A stretch of DNA of 64,000 bases from Albibacillus kandeliae (GCF_003116585.1 NZ_QEHM01000009.1:248001-312000); one strand, 5' to 3'; counted from the first letter of the stretch, positions 17,066 through 27,393 are shown. The notes: generated by a model from the sequence alone, not told the origin. Numbers and translations: made by a program.

Positions 17066-19660
17066 GTGCAGAATAACCCCTATACCACGCTGATCACCGC
17101 CAAGGCCCAGATCCACGCCGAAACCCACGGCGGGCGGGCCAAGTGCTTGCAACGTCTGGTGCGGCTGGAGCTGCCGGTGCCGACGACCGTCGCGCTGTCC
17201 TTCGATGCGGTGCGCGAGATTGCCGAGGGGCACATGCCGGACATCCCGGCGATTCTCGAACAATTTCCCGCCGGGGCGCTGCTCTGCGTGCGCCCCTCGT
17301 CGGAAGACCCGGACTGGGGCGGGCCGGGGGCGGTGCTGAACATCGGCATCAACGACGCGCGCTATGCGCAGCTGTGCAACCGGCTGGGGCACGAGGCGGG
17401 CACCTCGATCTATGCGCGTTTCGTGCTGGGCTACGCGGTTCACGTGGCGCGGCTGGACCCGGACCTGTTCGACGAGGTCGACCTCGACAGCACCGATGCG
17501 CTGACGCGGATGATGGACGTCTACGAGGAAGAGACCGACGAGCCGTTTCCGCAGAACCCGGGCGAACAGCTGGCCGGGGTGCTGCAGTCCATGGCGCGGG
17601 CCTGGGAAGGGACCTCGGCGCGGCTGCTGCGGCAGGCCAAGGGGGCGCCGGCGGACGCCGGGCTGGGGCTCGTGGTGCAGCAGATGATTCCCGGCTTCGG
17701 GCAGGGCGAATGCGGCTCGGGTGTCTTCCAGCTGGCCAATATCGTCACCGGGCTGCCGCAGATCACCGGGCGCTACCTGAGCCAGAGCCAGGGCCGCGAG
17801 GCGCTGGGCGCGGGGGCGAAGTCGATCTACCTCGAGAAGGACGACCGGGGCATCTCGCTGGAAGAGGTGGCGCCGGAGGCCTTCGACGCGCTGAAGGCCC
17901 ATGCCGCGCTGATGCGGGAGAAGCTGCGCGAGGAAATGCAGGTCGAGTTCGTGATCGAGAGCGGCAAGGTGCATATCCTCGATGGGGTGCGGGTGCCGCG
18001 CTCGTCGCGGGCGGCGGTGCGCATCGCGGTGCGGCTGGCCGAGGACGGGATCATCTCGCCGCAGGAAGCGGTGATGCGGGTCGAGCCCAACAACCTGACC
18101 GAGCTGCTGCACCGGCAGGTCGACCCGGAGGCGCCGCGCGACGTGCTGGGCACCGGCATCGGCGCCAGCCCGGGGGCGGCCACGGGGCGGATCGTGTTCA
18201 ACGCGGCGGATGCGCAGGCCATGGCGGCCCGGCGCGAGCCCTGCGTGCTGGTGCGGCGCGAGACCGCGCCGGAGGACATCCGCGGGATGCATGCCTCGGT
18301 CGCGGTGCTGACCGAGCGGGGCGGCATGACCAGCCACGCGGCGGTGATCGGGCGCGGGCTGGGTCTGCCGTGCATCGTCGGCGCGACCTCGCTGCGGTTC
18401 GACACCAAGGCCGAGACCATCACCGCGCCGGACGGAAGGGTGCTGCGCGCGGGCGATATCGTCACCGTCGACGGCAGTTCGGGGCAGGTGCTGGCGGGCG
18501 AGCCGGCGATGCTGGAGGCGGCGCTGGACGACGCCTTTCACAAGCTGATGACATGGGCCGATGCCGAGCGCGACATCGGCATCCGGGTGAACGCCGACAC
18601 GCCGGCGGATGCGCAGACGGCGCGCAATTTCAACGCGCAGGGCATCGGTCTGTGCCGGACAGAGCACATGTTCTTCGATCCGGGCCGGCTGATCGTGATG
18701 CGCGAGATGATCTTTGCCGAGACCAGCTCGGGCCGGGCGGCGGTGCTGGAGCGGCTGCTGCCGATGCAGCGCGAGGATTTCACCCAGCTGTTCCGCATCA
18801 TGGAGGGCATGCCGGTCTGCATCCGGCTGTTCGATCCGCCGCTGCACGAGTTCCTGCCGACCTCGCGCGATGGTCAGCGCGAGCTGGCCGAGGCGCTGGA
18901 CATCCCGGTCAGCGACGTGACGCGACGGGTGCAGGAGATGGGCGAGTACAACCCGATGCTGGGCCTGCGCGGCGTGCGGCTGGGGGTGACGGTGCCCGAG
19001 ATCTACGACATGCAGGCGCGCGCCATCTTTGAGGCGACGCTGGACGCCAGCCGCGAGGGCGAGCCGGTGGTGCCGGAGATCATGATCCCGCTGGTTTCGG
19101 CCAAGCGCGAGGTCGAGCTGGTGAAGTCGCGCATCGACGCGGTTGCCGCCGCGGTGCGCAACGAACGGGGCAAGTCCTTTGACTATCGCCTTGGCGTGAT
19201 GATGGAGACGCCGCGCGCGGCGCTGCGCGCCAACGACATCGCGCCCTACTGCTCGTTCCTGAGCTTCGGGACCAACGACCTGACCCAGATGACCTATGGG
19301 CTGTCGCGCGACGACGCCGGGCGGTTCATGTCGACCTACGTGCAGAAGGGGGTGTTCCCGGAGGATCCCTTCCACGTCCTCGATCAGGACGGGGTGGGGG
19401 AGTTGCTGAAGCTGGGGGCGTCGCGGGCGCGCGCGGCCAAGGCGGACATCACCCTCTCGATCTGCGGCGAGCATGGCGGCAACCCCGAATCAATCGCCTT
19501 CTGCCGGGAGGCGGGGTTCGACTACGTGTCCTGTTCGCCCTTCCGGGTGCCGGTTGCTCGGCTTGCCGCCGCTCAGCTCGCTATCAACCATAATATGGGG
19601 GATAAGAAGTCTTCTTTGACCCAGATGTTGTGGAAGTGGCGCGGGCGCAACCGCAAATAA
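17066..19660 (+). CDS. PEP-utilising pyruvate phosphate dikinase-like protein with altered N-terminal ATP-grasp region
   Basis: An 864-residue protein with the PPDK domain order: nucleotide-binding half (1-350), swivelling phosphohistidine domain (about 360-480) and PEP/pyruvate TIM barrel (500-850). The phosphohistidine motif GGMTSHAAVIGRGLGLPC has His424. The barrel has GLCRTEHMFF, GVMMETPRAAL, FLSFGTNDLTQ and the catalytic Cys823 in SCSPFRVP, all intact. The N-terminal half is divergent: the usual GGKGANL reads GGRAKCL, the VSMPGMMDTVLNLG region reads DPDWGGPGAVLNIG, and the QTR motif before the linker is replaced by LDGVRVP. So PEP/pyruvate chemistry is likely, but normal ATP use is doubtful. 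It follows glyS by 192 bp. Confidence 0.82.
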   Translation: MQNNPYTTLITAKAQIHAETHGGRAKCLQRLVRLELPVPTTVALSFDAVREIAEGHMPDIPAILEQFPAGALLCVRPSSEDPDWGGPGAVLNIGINDARYAQLCNRLGHEAGTSIYARFVLGYAVHVARLDPDLFDEVDLDSTDALTRMMDVYEEETDEPFPQNPGEQLAGVLQSMARAWEGTSARLLRQAKGAPADAGLGLVVQQMIPGFGQGECGSGVFQLANIVTGLPQITGRYLSQSQGREALGAGAKSIYLEKDDRGISLEEVAPEAFDALKAHAALMREKLREEMQVEFVIESGKVHILDGVRVPRSSRAAVRIAVRLAEDGIISPQEAVMRVEPNNLTELLHRQVDPEAPRDVLGTGIGASPGAATGRIVFNAADAQAMAARREPCVLVRRETAPEDIRGMHASVAVLTERGGMTSHAAVIGRGLGLPCIVGATSLRFDTKAETITAPDGRVLRAGDIVTVDGSSGQVLAGEPAMLEAALDDAFHKLMTWADAERDIGIRVNADTPADAQTARNFNAQGIGLCRTEHMFFDPGRLIVMREMIFAETSSGRAAVLERLLPMQREDFTQLFRIMEGMPVCIRLFDPPLHEFLPTSRDGQRELAEALDIPVSDVTRRVQEMGEYNPMLGLRGVRLGVTVPEIYDMQARAIFEATLDASREGEPVVPEIMIPLVSAKREVELVKSRIDAVAAAVRNERGKSFDYRLGVMMETPRAALRANDIAPYCSFLSFGTNDLTQMTYGLSRDDAGRFMSTYVQKGVFPEDPFHVLDQDGVGELLKLGASRARAAKADITLSICGEHGGNPESIAFCREAGFDYVSCSPFRVPVARLAAAQLAINHNMGDKKSSLTQMLWKWRGRNRK

Positions 19661-19757
19661 TTTTTTCCGCTCAGCGGTTTGGCGCTTGAAATTTGCGCAG
19701 AACTGGACCTTTTCGATCTGCTGAGTTAAGCGGAGCGGCGCTGTGCGCACCGAGGGG

Positions 19758-19782
19758 CCCCCTAGGGGTCGTTCCTAGGGGG
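19758..19782 (+). promoter_or_regulatory. perfect hairpin overlapping the ribosome-binding site of the SleB-type gene
   Basis: CCCCCTAGG (19758-19766) and CCTAGGGGG (19774-19782) form a perfect 9-bp stem with a 7-base loop. The 3' arm holds the only G-rich Shine-Dalgarno candidate, seven bases before the ATG at 19790. Folding would hide it. See findings. Confidence 0.55.
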
Positions 19783-19789
19783 TAATACA

Positions 19790-20431
19790 ATGCGACGATT
19801 ATTGATCGCGGCCGCGATGTGCTTGGCCGCGCTGGGACCGGTTTCTGTCCGGGCCGAGACGGATTTGAAGGATTTGTTCCAACGGGAACAGGTGACCTTG
19901 ACCAAGCTGCCGGGCCGCCATCTTCAATCTCTGCTGACCGAGGGGACGCCGCGGGACCGCGCGCGCCCTGACACGGTGAAATACAATCTCTCCTGGCTGG
20001 ATTCGCAGCCGGAACCCGAGGGCGGACCGCAGTGGCGCTGCCTCTCCGAGGCGCTGTACTTCGAGGCGCGGGGCGAGACTGTGAAGGGCCAGTTTGCCGT
20101 GGCCGAAGTGATCATGAACCGGGTGAAGAGCCAGAACTTTCCCTCGACCGTCTGCGGCGTGATCAAGCAGGGGACCGGGCGCAAGTTCCAGTGCCAGTTC
20201 ACCTATACCTGCGACGGCCACAAGGACGTCATCGCCGAGAAGAAGGCCTTTGAGCGGGTCGCCAAGGTGGCGCGCGCGGTGATGGACGGGGCCGTGGGCG
20301 GCCTGACCGGCGGCGCGACGCACTACCACACCTCTGCCGTGCATCCGAAATGGGCCAAGGTCTATCAGCAGACCGCGCGGATCGGGGTGCACATGTTCTA
20401 CCGTCCGAACTATCGCACCGCGAGCAACTGA
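19790..20431 (+). CDS. SleB-family cell wall hydrolase
   Basis: A 213-residue exported hydrolase. A Sec signal peptide covers residues 1-23 (MRRLLIAAAMCLAALGPVSVRA). The Hydrolase_2 (SleB/CwlJ) domain spans about 85-210: CLSEALYFEARGETVKGQFA with the catalytic-type Glu, AEVIMNRVKS, TVCGVIKQG, CQFTYTCDG and GATHYHTSAVHPKWA. Outside spore formers these enzymes cleave peptidoglycan glycan strands during growth or division. The ATG at 19790 is the natural start before the signal peptide. The leader immediately upstream is a strong hairpin. It sits alone between the PPDK-like gene and folB. Confidence 0.9.
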   Translation: MRRLLIAAAMCLAALGPVSVRAETDLKDLFQREQVTLTKLPGRHLQSLLTEGTPRDRARPDTVKYNLSWLDSQPEPEGGPQWRCLSEALYFEARGETVKGQFAVAEVIMNRVKSQNFPSTVCGVIKQGTGRKFQCQFTYTCDGHKDVIAEKKAFERVAKVARAVMDGAVGGLTGGATHYHTSAVHPKWAKVYQQTARIGVHMFYRPNYRTASN

Positions 20432-20560
20432 CCGGGCGACCGGAGCGGGGACAGGCGTCTCTGCCGCTTTCGGTCGCTGGCAGGGCGCGCCCGGGCCTGT
20501 TAGAAGGCGGCGCGCGCCCTAGGGTGCGCCTGAATGCACCGATCGGGAGGGCCGGGCCCC

Positions 20561-21481
20561 ATGTCGACAGAAATCCGCCTTGCCTTTGCGCATCCCGCCG
20601 AGCGGTCCGAGGCCACGGCAGAGGGCCGTCCGCTGGATCGCATCTCGCTGCGGGACCATATCGTCGAGGTCGAGATCGGCGCGTTTCAGGCCGAGCGGGG
20701 CCGGACCCAGCGAATCTGTTTCAACGTCGTGGTCGAGGTGCAGCCCGTAACCGGGCCGATCGACGACGATGTGGACCGAATCCTGAGCTATGATCACCTG
20801 ACAGAAGCCATCGCGCACGAGCTGGCGGCCGAACGGCTGAACCTGCTGGAAACGCTGGCCGAGCGAATTGCCGACCGCATCCTGCTGGAGCCGCAGGCGG
20901 TAAGGGCCTTCGTGCGGATCGAGAAGCTCGACCGGGGGCCGGGGGCGCTGGGCGTCGAGATCGTGCGCTCGCAGGACGGGCACCGGCACGAGGAGCAGGC
21001 CCACGAGCGGCCGCACCCGCGGCTGGTTTACCTGTCGAACTCGGCGATTGCCGCGCCGCATCTGTCGTCGTGGATCGACCAGATGCAGGGGCGCAAGCGT
21101 CCGCTGATCCTCTGCGTCGGTGCGCCGGACGTGGCGGCGCCGCAGACCGGGCATCGCATGACCCAGCGCCGGATCGACCTGCTGGCCATCGAGCAGAACG
21201 CATGGGTCCTTGCCGCGCGCGATCCGCGCTGCGTGGTCGTGAGCACCCGGACCGAGCTGGACTGGGCGATGAAGAACGGGCAGATCTGCGTCTGGGCACC
21301 GTCCAAGATCGTGCTGGACGCGGTGGACGGGCCCTCGGCCCAGCCGGGCGAGGCGGTGGCTCTGGCGGCATGGTTCGCGGCCACCTTCGAGGCCGGGGAA
21401 ATGCTGGTGATCGGCGCCGAGCTGCCCGATAATCCGGGTGTGCCGCTGCGCGCGGTTCCGGTGGAGCAGACAGAACTTTGA
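20561..21481 (+). CDS. folB: dihydroneopterin aldolase FolB with a C-terminal extra domain
   Basis: 306 residues, more than twice the roughly 120 of a normal FolB. Residues 28-140 are the aldolase, converting dihydroneopterin to 6-hydroxymethyldihydropterin: ISLRDHIVEVEIGAFQAERG, SYDHL, LLETLAERIADRIL and KLDRGPGALGVEI with the catalytic-type Lys122. Residues 155-306 form a separate alpha/beta-looking domain (LVYLSNSAIA, RPLILCVGAPD, CVVVSTRTELDWAM, GEMLVIGAELP) that I do not recognise. I chose the ATG at 20561 with GGGAGG ten bases upstream; an ATG at 20534 is possible. The gene overlaps folP by 4 bp. Confidence 0.85.
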   Translation: MSTEIRLAFAHPAERSEATAEGRPLDRISLRDHIVEVEIGAFQAERGRTQRICFNVVVEVQPVTGPIDDDVDRILSYDHLTEAIAHELAAERLNLLETLAERIADRILLEPQAVRAFVRIEKLDRGPGALGVEIVRSQDGHRHEEQAHERPHPRLVYLSNSAIAAPHLSSWIDQMQGRKRPLILCVGAPDVAAPQTGHRMTQRRIDLLAIEQNAWVLAARDPRCVVVSTRTELDWAMKNGQICVWAPSKIVLDAVDGPSAQPGEAVALAAWFAATFEAGEMLVIGAELPDNPGVPLRAVPVEQTEL

Positions 21482-22476
21482 CGACCTATTACAGACCCCT
21501 TGTCCATCAGGGCGCGGCGCGCCCCCATGAGGCCATGCCGCTTGCCGGTGGCCCGCTGTGGTTCACCCATGCAGAGGTGTTGGAGCGTGGCCGTGAGGGC
21601 CGCGTTGTACCGGCGCAGGAGATCCCCGAGCCGGAGCTGTCGCGGCTGACCGTGGCGCGGCTGCCGGTCGCGGGGCTCGACATGGGGCGTCCGCACGTGA
21701 TGGGCATTCTCAACGCGACACCGGACAGCTTTTCGGACGGCGGCCTGCACAACACGCTGGAGGCGGGGCTGGCGGCGGCGCGGGCGATGGCGGAGCACGG
21801 CGCGACCATCCTCGACATCGGGGGCGAGAGCACGCGGCCGGGGTCGGGCACGGTTCCCGATGCGGAAGAGATCGATCGGGTCGCGCCGATGATCGCGGCG
21901 ATCCGGGCCGAGCGCGAGATTGCCATTTCGGTTGATACGCGCAAGCGCGCGGTGGCCGAGGCGGCGGTGGAGGCCGGTGCGGACCTGGTCAACGACGTGA
22001 GCGGGTTCACCTATGACGTGGGGCTGGCGCCCTACTGCGGCGAGAATGATCTGCCGGTCTGCGTGATGCATACCAAGGGCAACCCGGACACCATGCAGCA
22101 GGACCCGCAGTACGATGACGTGCTGCTGGAGGTCTACGATTTCCTTGCGGAACAGATCGCCCTGCTGGAAGCGGCGGGCGTGGCGCGCGAGCGTATCGTC
22201 ACCGATCCGGGCATCGGCTTTGGCAAGACGGTGGAGCACAACCTGATCCTGCTGCGCAATCTCTCGCTGTTTCATGCGCTGGGGTGCCCCATCCTGCTGG
22301 GGGTGTCGCGCAAGGGGTTCATCGGCAAGCTCGGCGGCGAACCGCAGGCCGACCGCCGCGCGCCGGGCTCCATCGCGGTGGGGCTTGCAGGTCTGGGCCA
22401 AGGTGTGCAGATCCTTCGGGTACACGACGTGGCAGAGACCATGCAGGCCCTGCGCCTGTGGCAGGCGGTGAGGTAG
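21478..22476 (+). CDS. folP: dihydropteroate synthase
   Basis: Joins 6-hydroxymethyldihydropterin diphosphate to p-aminobenzoate in folate synthesis. 332 residues, with the TIM-barrel signatures [15 protein letters not shown] (about 75-89), [31 protein letters not shown] and DPGIGFGKT ... SRKGFIG. About 65 residues precede the catalytic barrel, longer than in E. coli FolP; this N-terminal extension is common in Rhodobacterales. The start is a TTG at 21478 overlapping the folB stop (TTGA), which implies translational coupling. It is followed by glmM after 5 bp. Confidence 0.95.
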   Translation: MTTYYRPLVHQGAARPHEAMPLAGGPLWFTHAEVLERGREGRVVPAQEIPEPELSRLTVARLPVAGLDMGRPHVMGILNATPDSFSDGGLHNTLEAGLAAARAMAEHGATILDIGGESTRPGSGTVPDAEEIDRVAPMIAAIRAEREIAISVDTRKRAVAEAAVEAGADLVNDVSGFTYDVGLAPYCGENDLPVCVMHTKGNPDTMQQDPQYDDVLLEVYDFLAEQIALLEAAGVARERIVTDPGIGFGKTVEHNLILLRNLSLFHALGCPILLGVSRKGFIGKLGGEPQADRRAPGSIAVGLAGLGQGVQILRVHDVAETMQALRLWQAVR

Positions 22477-22481
22477 ACCAG

Positions 22482-23825
22482 ATGCGCAAACTGTTCGGAA
22501 CCGACGGCGTCCGGGGGACGGCGAATACCTATCCGATGACCGCCGACATGGCGCTGCGCATCGGCGCGGCGGTGGGCCGTTATTTCCGCCGGGATGCCAG
22601 TGGCGTGCACCGCGTGGTGATCGGCAAGGACACCCGCCTGTCGGGCTACATGTTCGAGAATGCGCTGACCGCCGGGCTGACCTCGACGGGCATGAACGCG
22701 CTGCTGCTGGGTCCGGTGCCGACCCCGGCGGTCGGGCTGATGACCCGGTCGATGCGGGCCGATCTGGGGGTGATGATCTCGGCCAGCCACAACCCGGCCG
22801 AGGACAACGGGATCAAGTTCTTCGGGCCTGATGGATTCAAGCTTTCGGACCAGGCGGAGGCCGAGATCGAGGCGCTGATCGAGGCCGGGGTGGAACCGGC
22901 CAAGGCGGGCAACATCGGACGGGCCAAGCGCGTCGACGATGCACGGTTCCGCTATGGCGAGCGGGTGAAATCCTCGCTGCCGCGCGACCTGCACCTGAAC
23001 GGGCTGAAGGTGGTGGTGGACTGCGCCAACGGGGCCGCGCACCGCGCCGCGCCCGAGATCCTCTGGGAATTGGGCGCCGAGGTGATCGCCATGGGGGTCT
23101 CGCCCGACGGGACCAATATCAACCGGGGCTGCGGCTCGACCCAGCCGATGGCCGCCGCCGAAATGGTGGTGGCGCAGGGTGCGGACGTGGGCATCTGCCT
23201 CGACGGCGACGCCGACCGGGTGATCATGATTGACGAGAACGGGGCGATTGCCGACGGCGACCAGTTCATGGCGCTGCTGGCCTCGTGCTGGCACAAGGAC
23301 GAGCGGCTGGCCGGGGGCGCGCTGGTTGCCACGGTGATGTCGAACCTTGGGCTGGAGCGGTTCCTCGAGGCGCAGGGGCTGCGGCTGGAGCGGACGGCGG
23401 TCGGCGACCGTTACGTGGTGGAGCGGATGCGCGAGGGTGGTTACAACCTTGGTGGGGAGCAGTCGGGCCATATCGTGATGACCGATTTCGCCACCACCGG
23501 CGACGGCCTGATGTCGGGGCTGCATTTCCTTGCCGAGATGGTGCGGTCTGGACAGCCGGCGAGCGTGCTGGCGCGGCAGTTCGAGCCGGTGCCGCAGCTG
23601 TTGAAGAACGTCCGCTACGGCGAGGGCCAGCAGCCGCTGGACATGGCGCCGGTCAAGCAGGCCATCGCCGATGCCGAGGCGGCGCTGCGGGGCAACGGGC
23701 GCCTGTTGATCCGCCGCTCGGGGACCGAGCCGCTGATCCGCGTGATGGCCGAGAGCGAGGACGAGGGCATCCTGACCTCGGCGGTCGATCAGGTGGTTGC
23801 AGCGGTCGAGGCGGTGGTGGCCTGA
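22482..23825 (+). CDS. glmM: phosphoglucosamine mutase
   Basis: Interconverts glucosamine-6-phosphate and glucosamine-1-phosphate for UDP-GlcNAc and cell-wall synthesis. 447 residues. It opens with the family signature [15 protein letters not shown]. The phosphorylated serine is S102 in [13 protein letters not shown], the metal loop is DGDADR, and the C-terminal phosphate loop is [14 protein letters not shown]. Everything expected is present. It lies 5 bp behind folP, so folB-folP-glmM is one transcript; the folP-glmM pairing is also found in E. coli. Confidence 0.97.
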   Translation: MRKLFGTDGVRGTANTYPMTADMALRIGAAVGRYFRRDASGVHRVVIGKDTRLSGYMFENALTAGLTSTGMNALLLGPVPTPAVGLMTRSMRADLGVMISASHNPAEDNGIKFFGPDGFKLSDQAEAEIEALIEAGVEPAKAGNIGRAKRVDDARFRYGERVKSSLPRDLHLNGLKVVVDCANGAAHRAAPEILWELGAEVIAMGVSPDGTNINRGCGSTQPMAAAEMVVAQGADVGICLDGDADRVIMIDENGAIADGDQFMALLASCWHKDERLAGGALVATVMSNLGLERFLEAQGLRLERTAVGDRYVVERMREGGYNLGGEQSGHIVMTDFATTGDGLMSGLHFLAEMVRSGQPASVLARQFEPVPQLLKNVRYGEGQQPLDMAPVKQAIADAEAALRGNGRLLIRRSGTEPLIRVMAESEDEGILTSAVDQVVAAVEAVVA

Positions 23826-23829
23826 GGGG

Positions 23830-24780
23830 TCAGGCCGCTTCCTCGCGGGAGGTTTCGGGGCGGGACCGGCGGAACAGCCGGGACAGGGCGCCCCACTGGC
23901 TGAGGGCGACGCCGATCAGGATGAGGATCGTGGCGACCAGCAGCGACAGGTGCAGCGGCTCGCCAAGGAAGGCAACGCCGATCAGCACCGACCAGATCGG
24001 CACCTGGTAATTCGTCAGGCTCATGAACACCGGCCCGGCGCTGCGGATGACGGCGACGCGCATCAGGTTCGCCGCGGCGGTGGGCAGCAGCCCGAGCACG
24101 GCAAGAGCCAGCAGCGTCCGGGTGTCGGGCAGGGGCGGCGGGCCTTCGTGCCACCAGGCGATCGGCACCACCATCACGGCACCGATCAGCAGCAGCACGC
24201 TGGAGAGACCGATGGGGTCGACCGGCGGCAGGCGACGCATCAGCACCGAGGAGACGGCGTAGCAGGCGGCGGCGCCGAGGCAGGCGAGCTGCCCCGCCAG
24301 TTCGAGCCGTGCGCCCGAGCTGCGGAAGCTGTCGGGGCCCATCAGCACCACGATTCCGGCGAAGCCGATGACGAAGCCAAGCGATTTGCGCAGGGTGATG
24401 CGCTCGCCCGGGACCATGAAGTGCGCGAGCGGCAGCACGATCAGCGCGACACAGGCCATCGCGACGCCGGTGAACCCGGCGGTGACGTATTGCTGGCCCC
24501 ATGAGATCAGCATGAACGGCAGGGCCGAGCTGAGCGCGCCGACGACAAGGAGGTAGATGTTGTCGCTGCGCGTCGTCGGGGCGCTGAACAGCGGCCAGCC
24601 CATCGCGCCCCAGGCCACCACCGACAGGAGGGTGCCGAAGGCGATGCGGAAGGCGGCGAGCCAGAAGGGCGTGATGCCTTCGAGCGCGACCTCGATGATG
24701 GGGAAGGCGCCGCCCCAGCAGAGGCCGAGCGCGACGATCATGAGCCAGCTGCGCGCGGTGATGTCGGGTTTGTCGGTCAT
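23830..24780 (-). CDS. EamA/DMT-family permease
   Basis: A 316-residue, ten-helix drug/metabolite transporter with two EamA repeats: LGLCWGGAFPIIEVAL ... in the first half and LTNYQVPIWSVLIGVAFLGEPL in the second, the standard ending of the repeat. The start ATG at 24780 has GAGGAGG upstream. The C-terminal tail is basic. The substrate is unknown. It converges on glmM with a 4-bp gap and is monocistronic. It is not closely similar to the other EamA gene at 7512. Confidence 0.87.
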   Translation of the reverse strand: MTDKPDITARSWLMIVALGLCWGGAFPIIEVALEGITPFWLAAFRIAFGTLLSVVAWGAMGWPLFSAPTTRSDNIYLLVVGALSSALPFMLISWGQQYVTAGFTGVAMACVALIVLPLAHFMVPGERITLRKSLGFVIGFAGIVVLMGPDSFRSSGARLELAGQLACLGAAACYAVSSVLMRRLPPVDPIGLSSVLLLIGAVMVVPIAWWHEGPPPLPDTRTLLALAVLGLLPTAAANLMRVAVIRSAGPVFMSLTNYQVPIWSVLIGVAFLGEPLHLSLLVATILILIGVALSQWGALSRLFRRSRPETSREEAA

Positions 24781-24921
24781 GCGTTCCTCCTCCGGGGCGG
24801 CTGGCCTGCAGCATGGCACCGGACACATGCCCTTGTTTCGCCCCGCGCCGAAGGGACGTCAAGGCGAACCGTTCGCCTGTGAAGTTTCTGGCGCCGTGCA
24901 GTGGCGAGGCGTGGAAATGAA

Positions 24922-24945
24922 AACGGCCCGGAGGACCGGGCCGTT
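24922..24945 (-). terminator. intrinsic terminator of the VPLPA-CTERM gene
   Basis: AACGGCCCGG and CCGGGCCGTT form a 10-bp stem with a 4-base loop; on the minus strand TTTTCATTT follows. It lies 25 bp after the stop at 24970. Confidence 0.85.
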
Positions 24946-24969
24946 GCTTGCAGGTTCGGGTGTGGGGTG

Positions 24970-25530
24970 TCAGGCCGCGCGTTTGCGGCGTGCGACGAGG
25001 CCGAGGGCCGCGAGGCCGCCAGCGAGCAGGGGCAGGCCGGCAGGGAGCGGAACCGAGGTGACCTCGCCCAGCACGGCGACCGCGAAGTCTGTGCGGGGGG
25101 AGCCCGAGAGGGTGCTCCAGAGCAGCTGGCCCGACTCCACCAGGGTCGCCGAGTGGCCGGTGAAGCTGAGAGTGTCCCCGAGCGTGAAGGTCGCGGGGCT
25201 CGCACCGCAGGAGCCGCTGTAGCAGAGGGTCGGGCCATTGTGGCCGCCACCGGAGGACGAGGCAAACCAGTTGCTGGGTATGCTCGTGAAGAAGCTCGCC
25301 CCTTCGGTGATGGGGCTGGCAGAGGACAGGGCGTCGCCGATGACGAACCAGTTGATGGTCGCGCCAGCTCCGAGGGTGCCGTCGTTGTCGTCGGCCACGA
25401 GGTTGAAGCTGTAGTCGTACCCGCTGCCGGTGTCGGTCACGGTGTAGTAGAGGGTGAAGGGGCTGGCTTGCAGCGTGGAACCAAGAACACTCGCGAGAAG
25501 GGTAAACACCAGAGTACGCAGGACTGTCAT
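24970..25530 (-). CDS. VPLPA-CTERM sorting domain protein
   Basis: A 186-residue exported protein. Residues 1-22 are a signal peptide (MTVLRTLVFTLLASVLGSTLQA). The middle is rich in Ser, Gly, Thr and aromatic residues, with a predicted beta-sandwich character and two cysteines (LCYSGSC). The C-terminus has the tripartite sorting signal: VPLPAGLP, a hydrophobic helix, then RRKRAA. This signal is the roseobacter variant of PEP-CTERM and is normally processed by an exosortase. The role is unknown; such proteins are often linked to surface or biofilm matrix. It has its own terminator and about 250 bp of upstream DNA. Confidence 0.88.
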   Translation of the reverse strand: MTVLRTLVFTLLASVLGSTLQASPFTLYYTVTDTGSGYDYSFNLVADDNDGTLGAGATINWFVIGDALSSASPITEGASFFTSIPSNWFASSSGGGHNGPTLCYSGSCGASPATFTLGDTLSFTGHSATLVESGQLLWSTLSGSPRTDFAVAVLGEVTSVPLPAGLPLLAGGLAALGLVARRKRAA

Positions 25531-25700
25531 TCGATAGGCTCCGGTCGGCTGTCAAAGATTTGATGGCTAATGGTTAAGCTTACGTTCGTTGACTCGCGCG
25601 GAGCAATTCAATTCGCGCAGAACGTCCGGAAATTCGCGGTAAGGGAGTGTCGCTCGGGGCGTTGATTCAACCCAAAGGATATTCAGCCCGACAGAAGAAA

Positions 25701-25722
25701 GGGCGCGCCGGTTGGCGCGCCC
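25701..25722 (-). terminator. intrinsic terminator of ilvC
   Basis: GGGCGCGCC and GGCGCGCCC pair with a four-base loop; on the minus strand TTTCTTCT follows. It lies 57 bp after the ilvC stop. Confidence 0.85.
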
Positions 25723-25779
25723 TCTGAAGAGATCTGACCGGGTGTCCCGCGCGCGTGGCGCGGGAGGCCGGAGCGGGGA

Positions 25780-26904
<1,125 letters not shown>

Positions 26905-26931
26905 TTATTCTCTGAACCGGGCATTCGTGAA

Positions 26932-27393
26932 ATGATCATGCTTGATGACGTGGACCGGCGGATCCTGCGCCATTACCAGGCCGAACCGACGCTGGCGATG
27001 CCCGAGCTGGCCGAGCGCGCCGGGGTGACCTCGGCCACCTGCTGGCGGCGGGTGGAGCGGATGCGCGGCGAGGGCGTGATCGAGGGCGTGGAGGCGGTGA
27101 TCGACTGGCGCGCGCTGGGCTATGCGGTGGAGGTGTCGCTGCGGGTGACGCTGGACAAGTCGCAGCCGCGCGCCTTTGACGAGTTCCTGGCCGCCGCGCG
27201 GGAGGTGCCGGAGGTGCTGGAGATGCAGACCTTCATCGGGCGGACCGATGTGCGCCTCTCGGTGATCGCGCGCGACCTTGAACACTACCAGGGGCTCTAC
27301 CGGGACCGCATCCTGACGCTGCCGCATATCGCCGACCTCGAGGCGCTGATGCACATTGCCAAGATCAAGTGGGACGAGGGGCTGCCGGTATGA
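26932..27393 (+). CDS. Lrp/AsnC-family transcriptional regulator (first of a tandem pair)
   Basis: A 153-residue regulator. The N-terminal HTH (LDDVDRRILRHYQ ... AERAGVTSATCWRRVERM) is followed by a C-terminal RAM ligand-binding domain (about 70-145; EVLEMQTFIGRTDVRLSVIARDLEHYQGLYRDRI). The sequence RTD takes the place of the usual G-x-x-D-Y at the effector turn. Two starts, 26932 and 26938, are possible; neither has a good Shine-Dalgarno. The stop overlaps the next regulator's start (ATGA). It is divergent from ilvC, 129 bp away, so control of branched-chain amino-acid synthesis is a reasonable guess but not shown. Confidence 0.88.
   Translation: MIMLDDVDRRILRHYQAEPTLAMPELAERAGVTSATCWRRVERMRGEGVIEGVEAVIDWRALGYAVEVSLRVTLDKSQPRAFDEFLAAAREVPEVLEMQTFIGRTDVRLSVIARDLEHYQGLYRDRILTLPHIADLEALMHIAKIKWDEGLPV

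Noticed and set aside
16208-19474. Very long open frame on the minus strand opposite glyS and the PPDK-like gene
   Set aside because: It is an antisense shadow of high-GC coding sequence: rich in His, Arg, Gly and Pro, without recognisable motifs, and it covers two well-supported genes.
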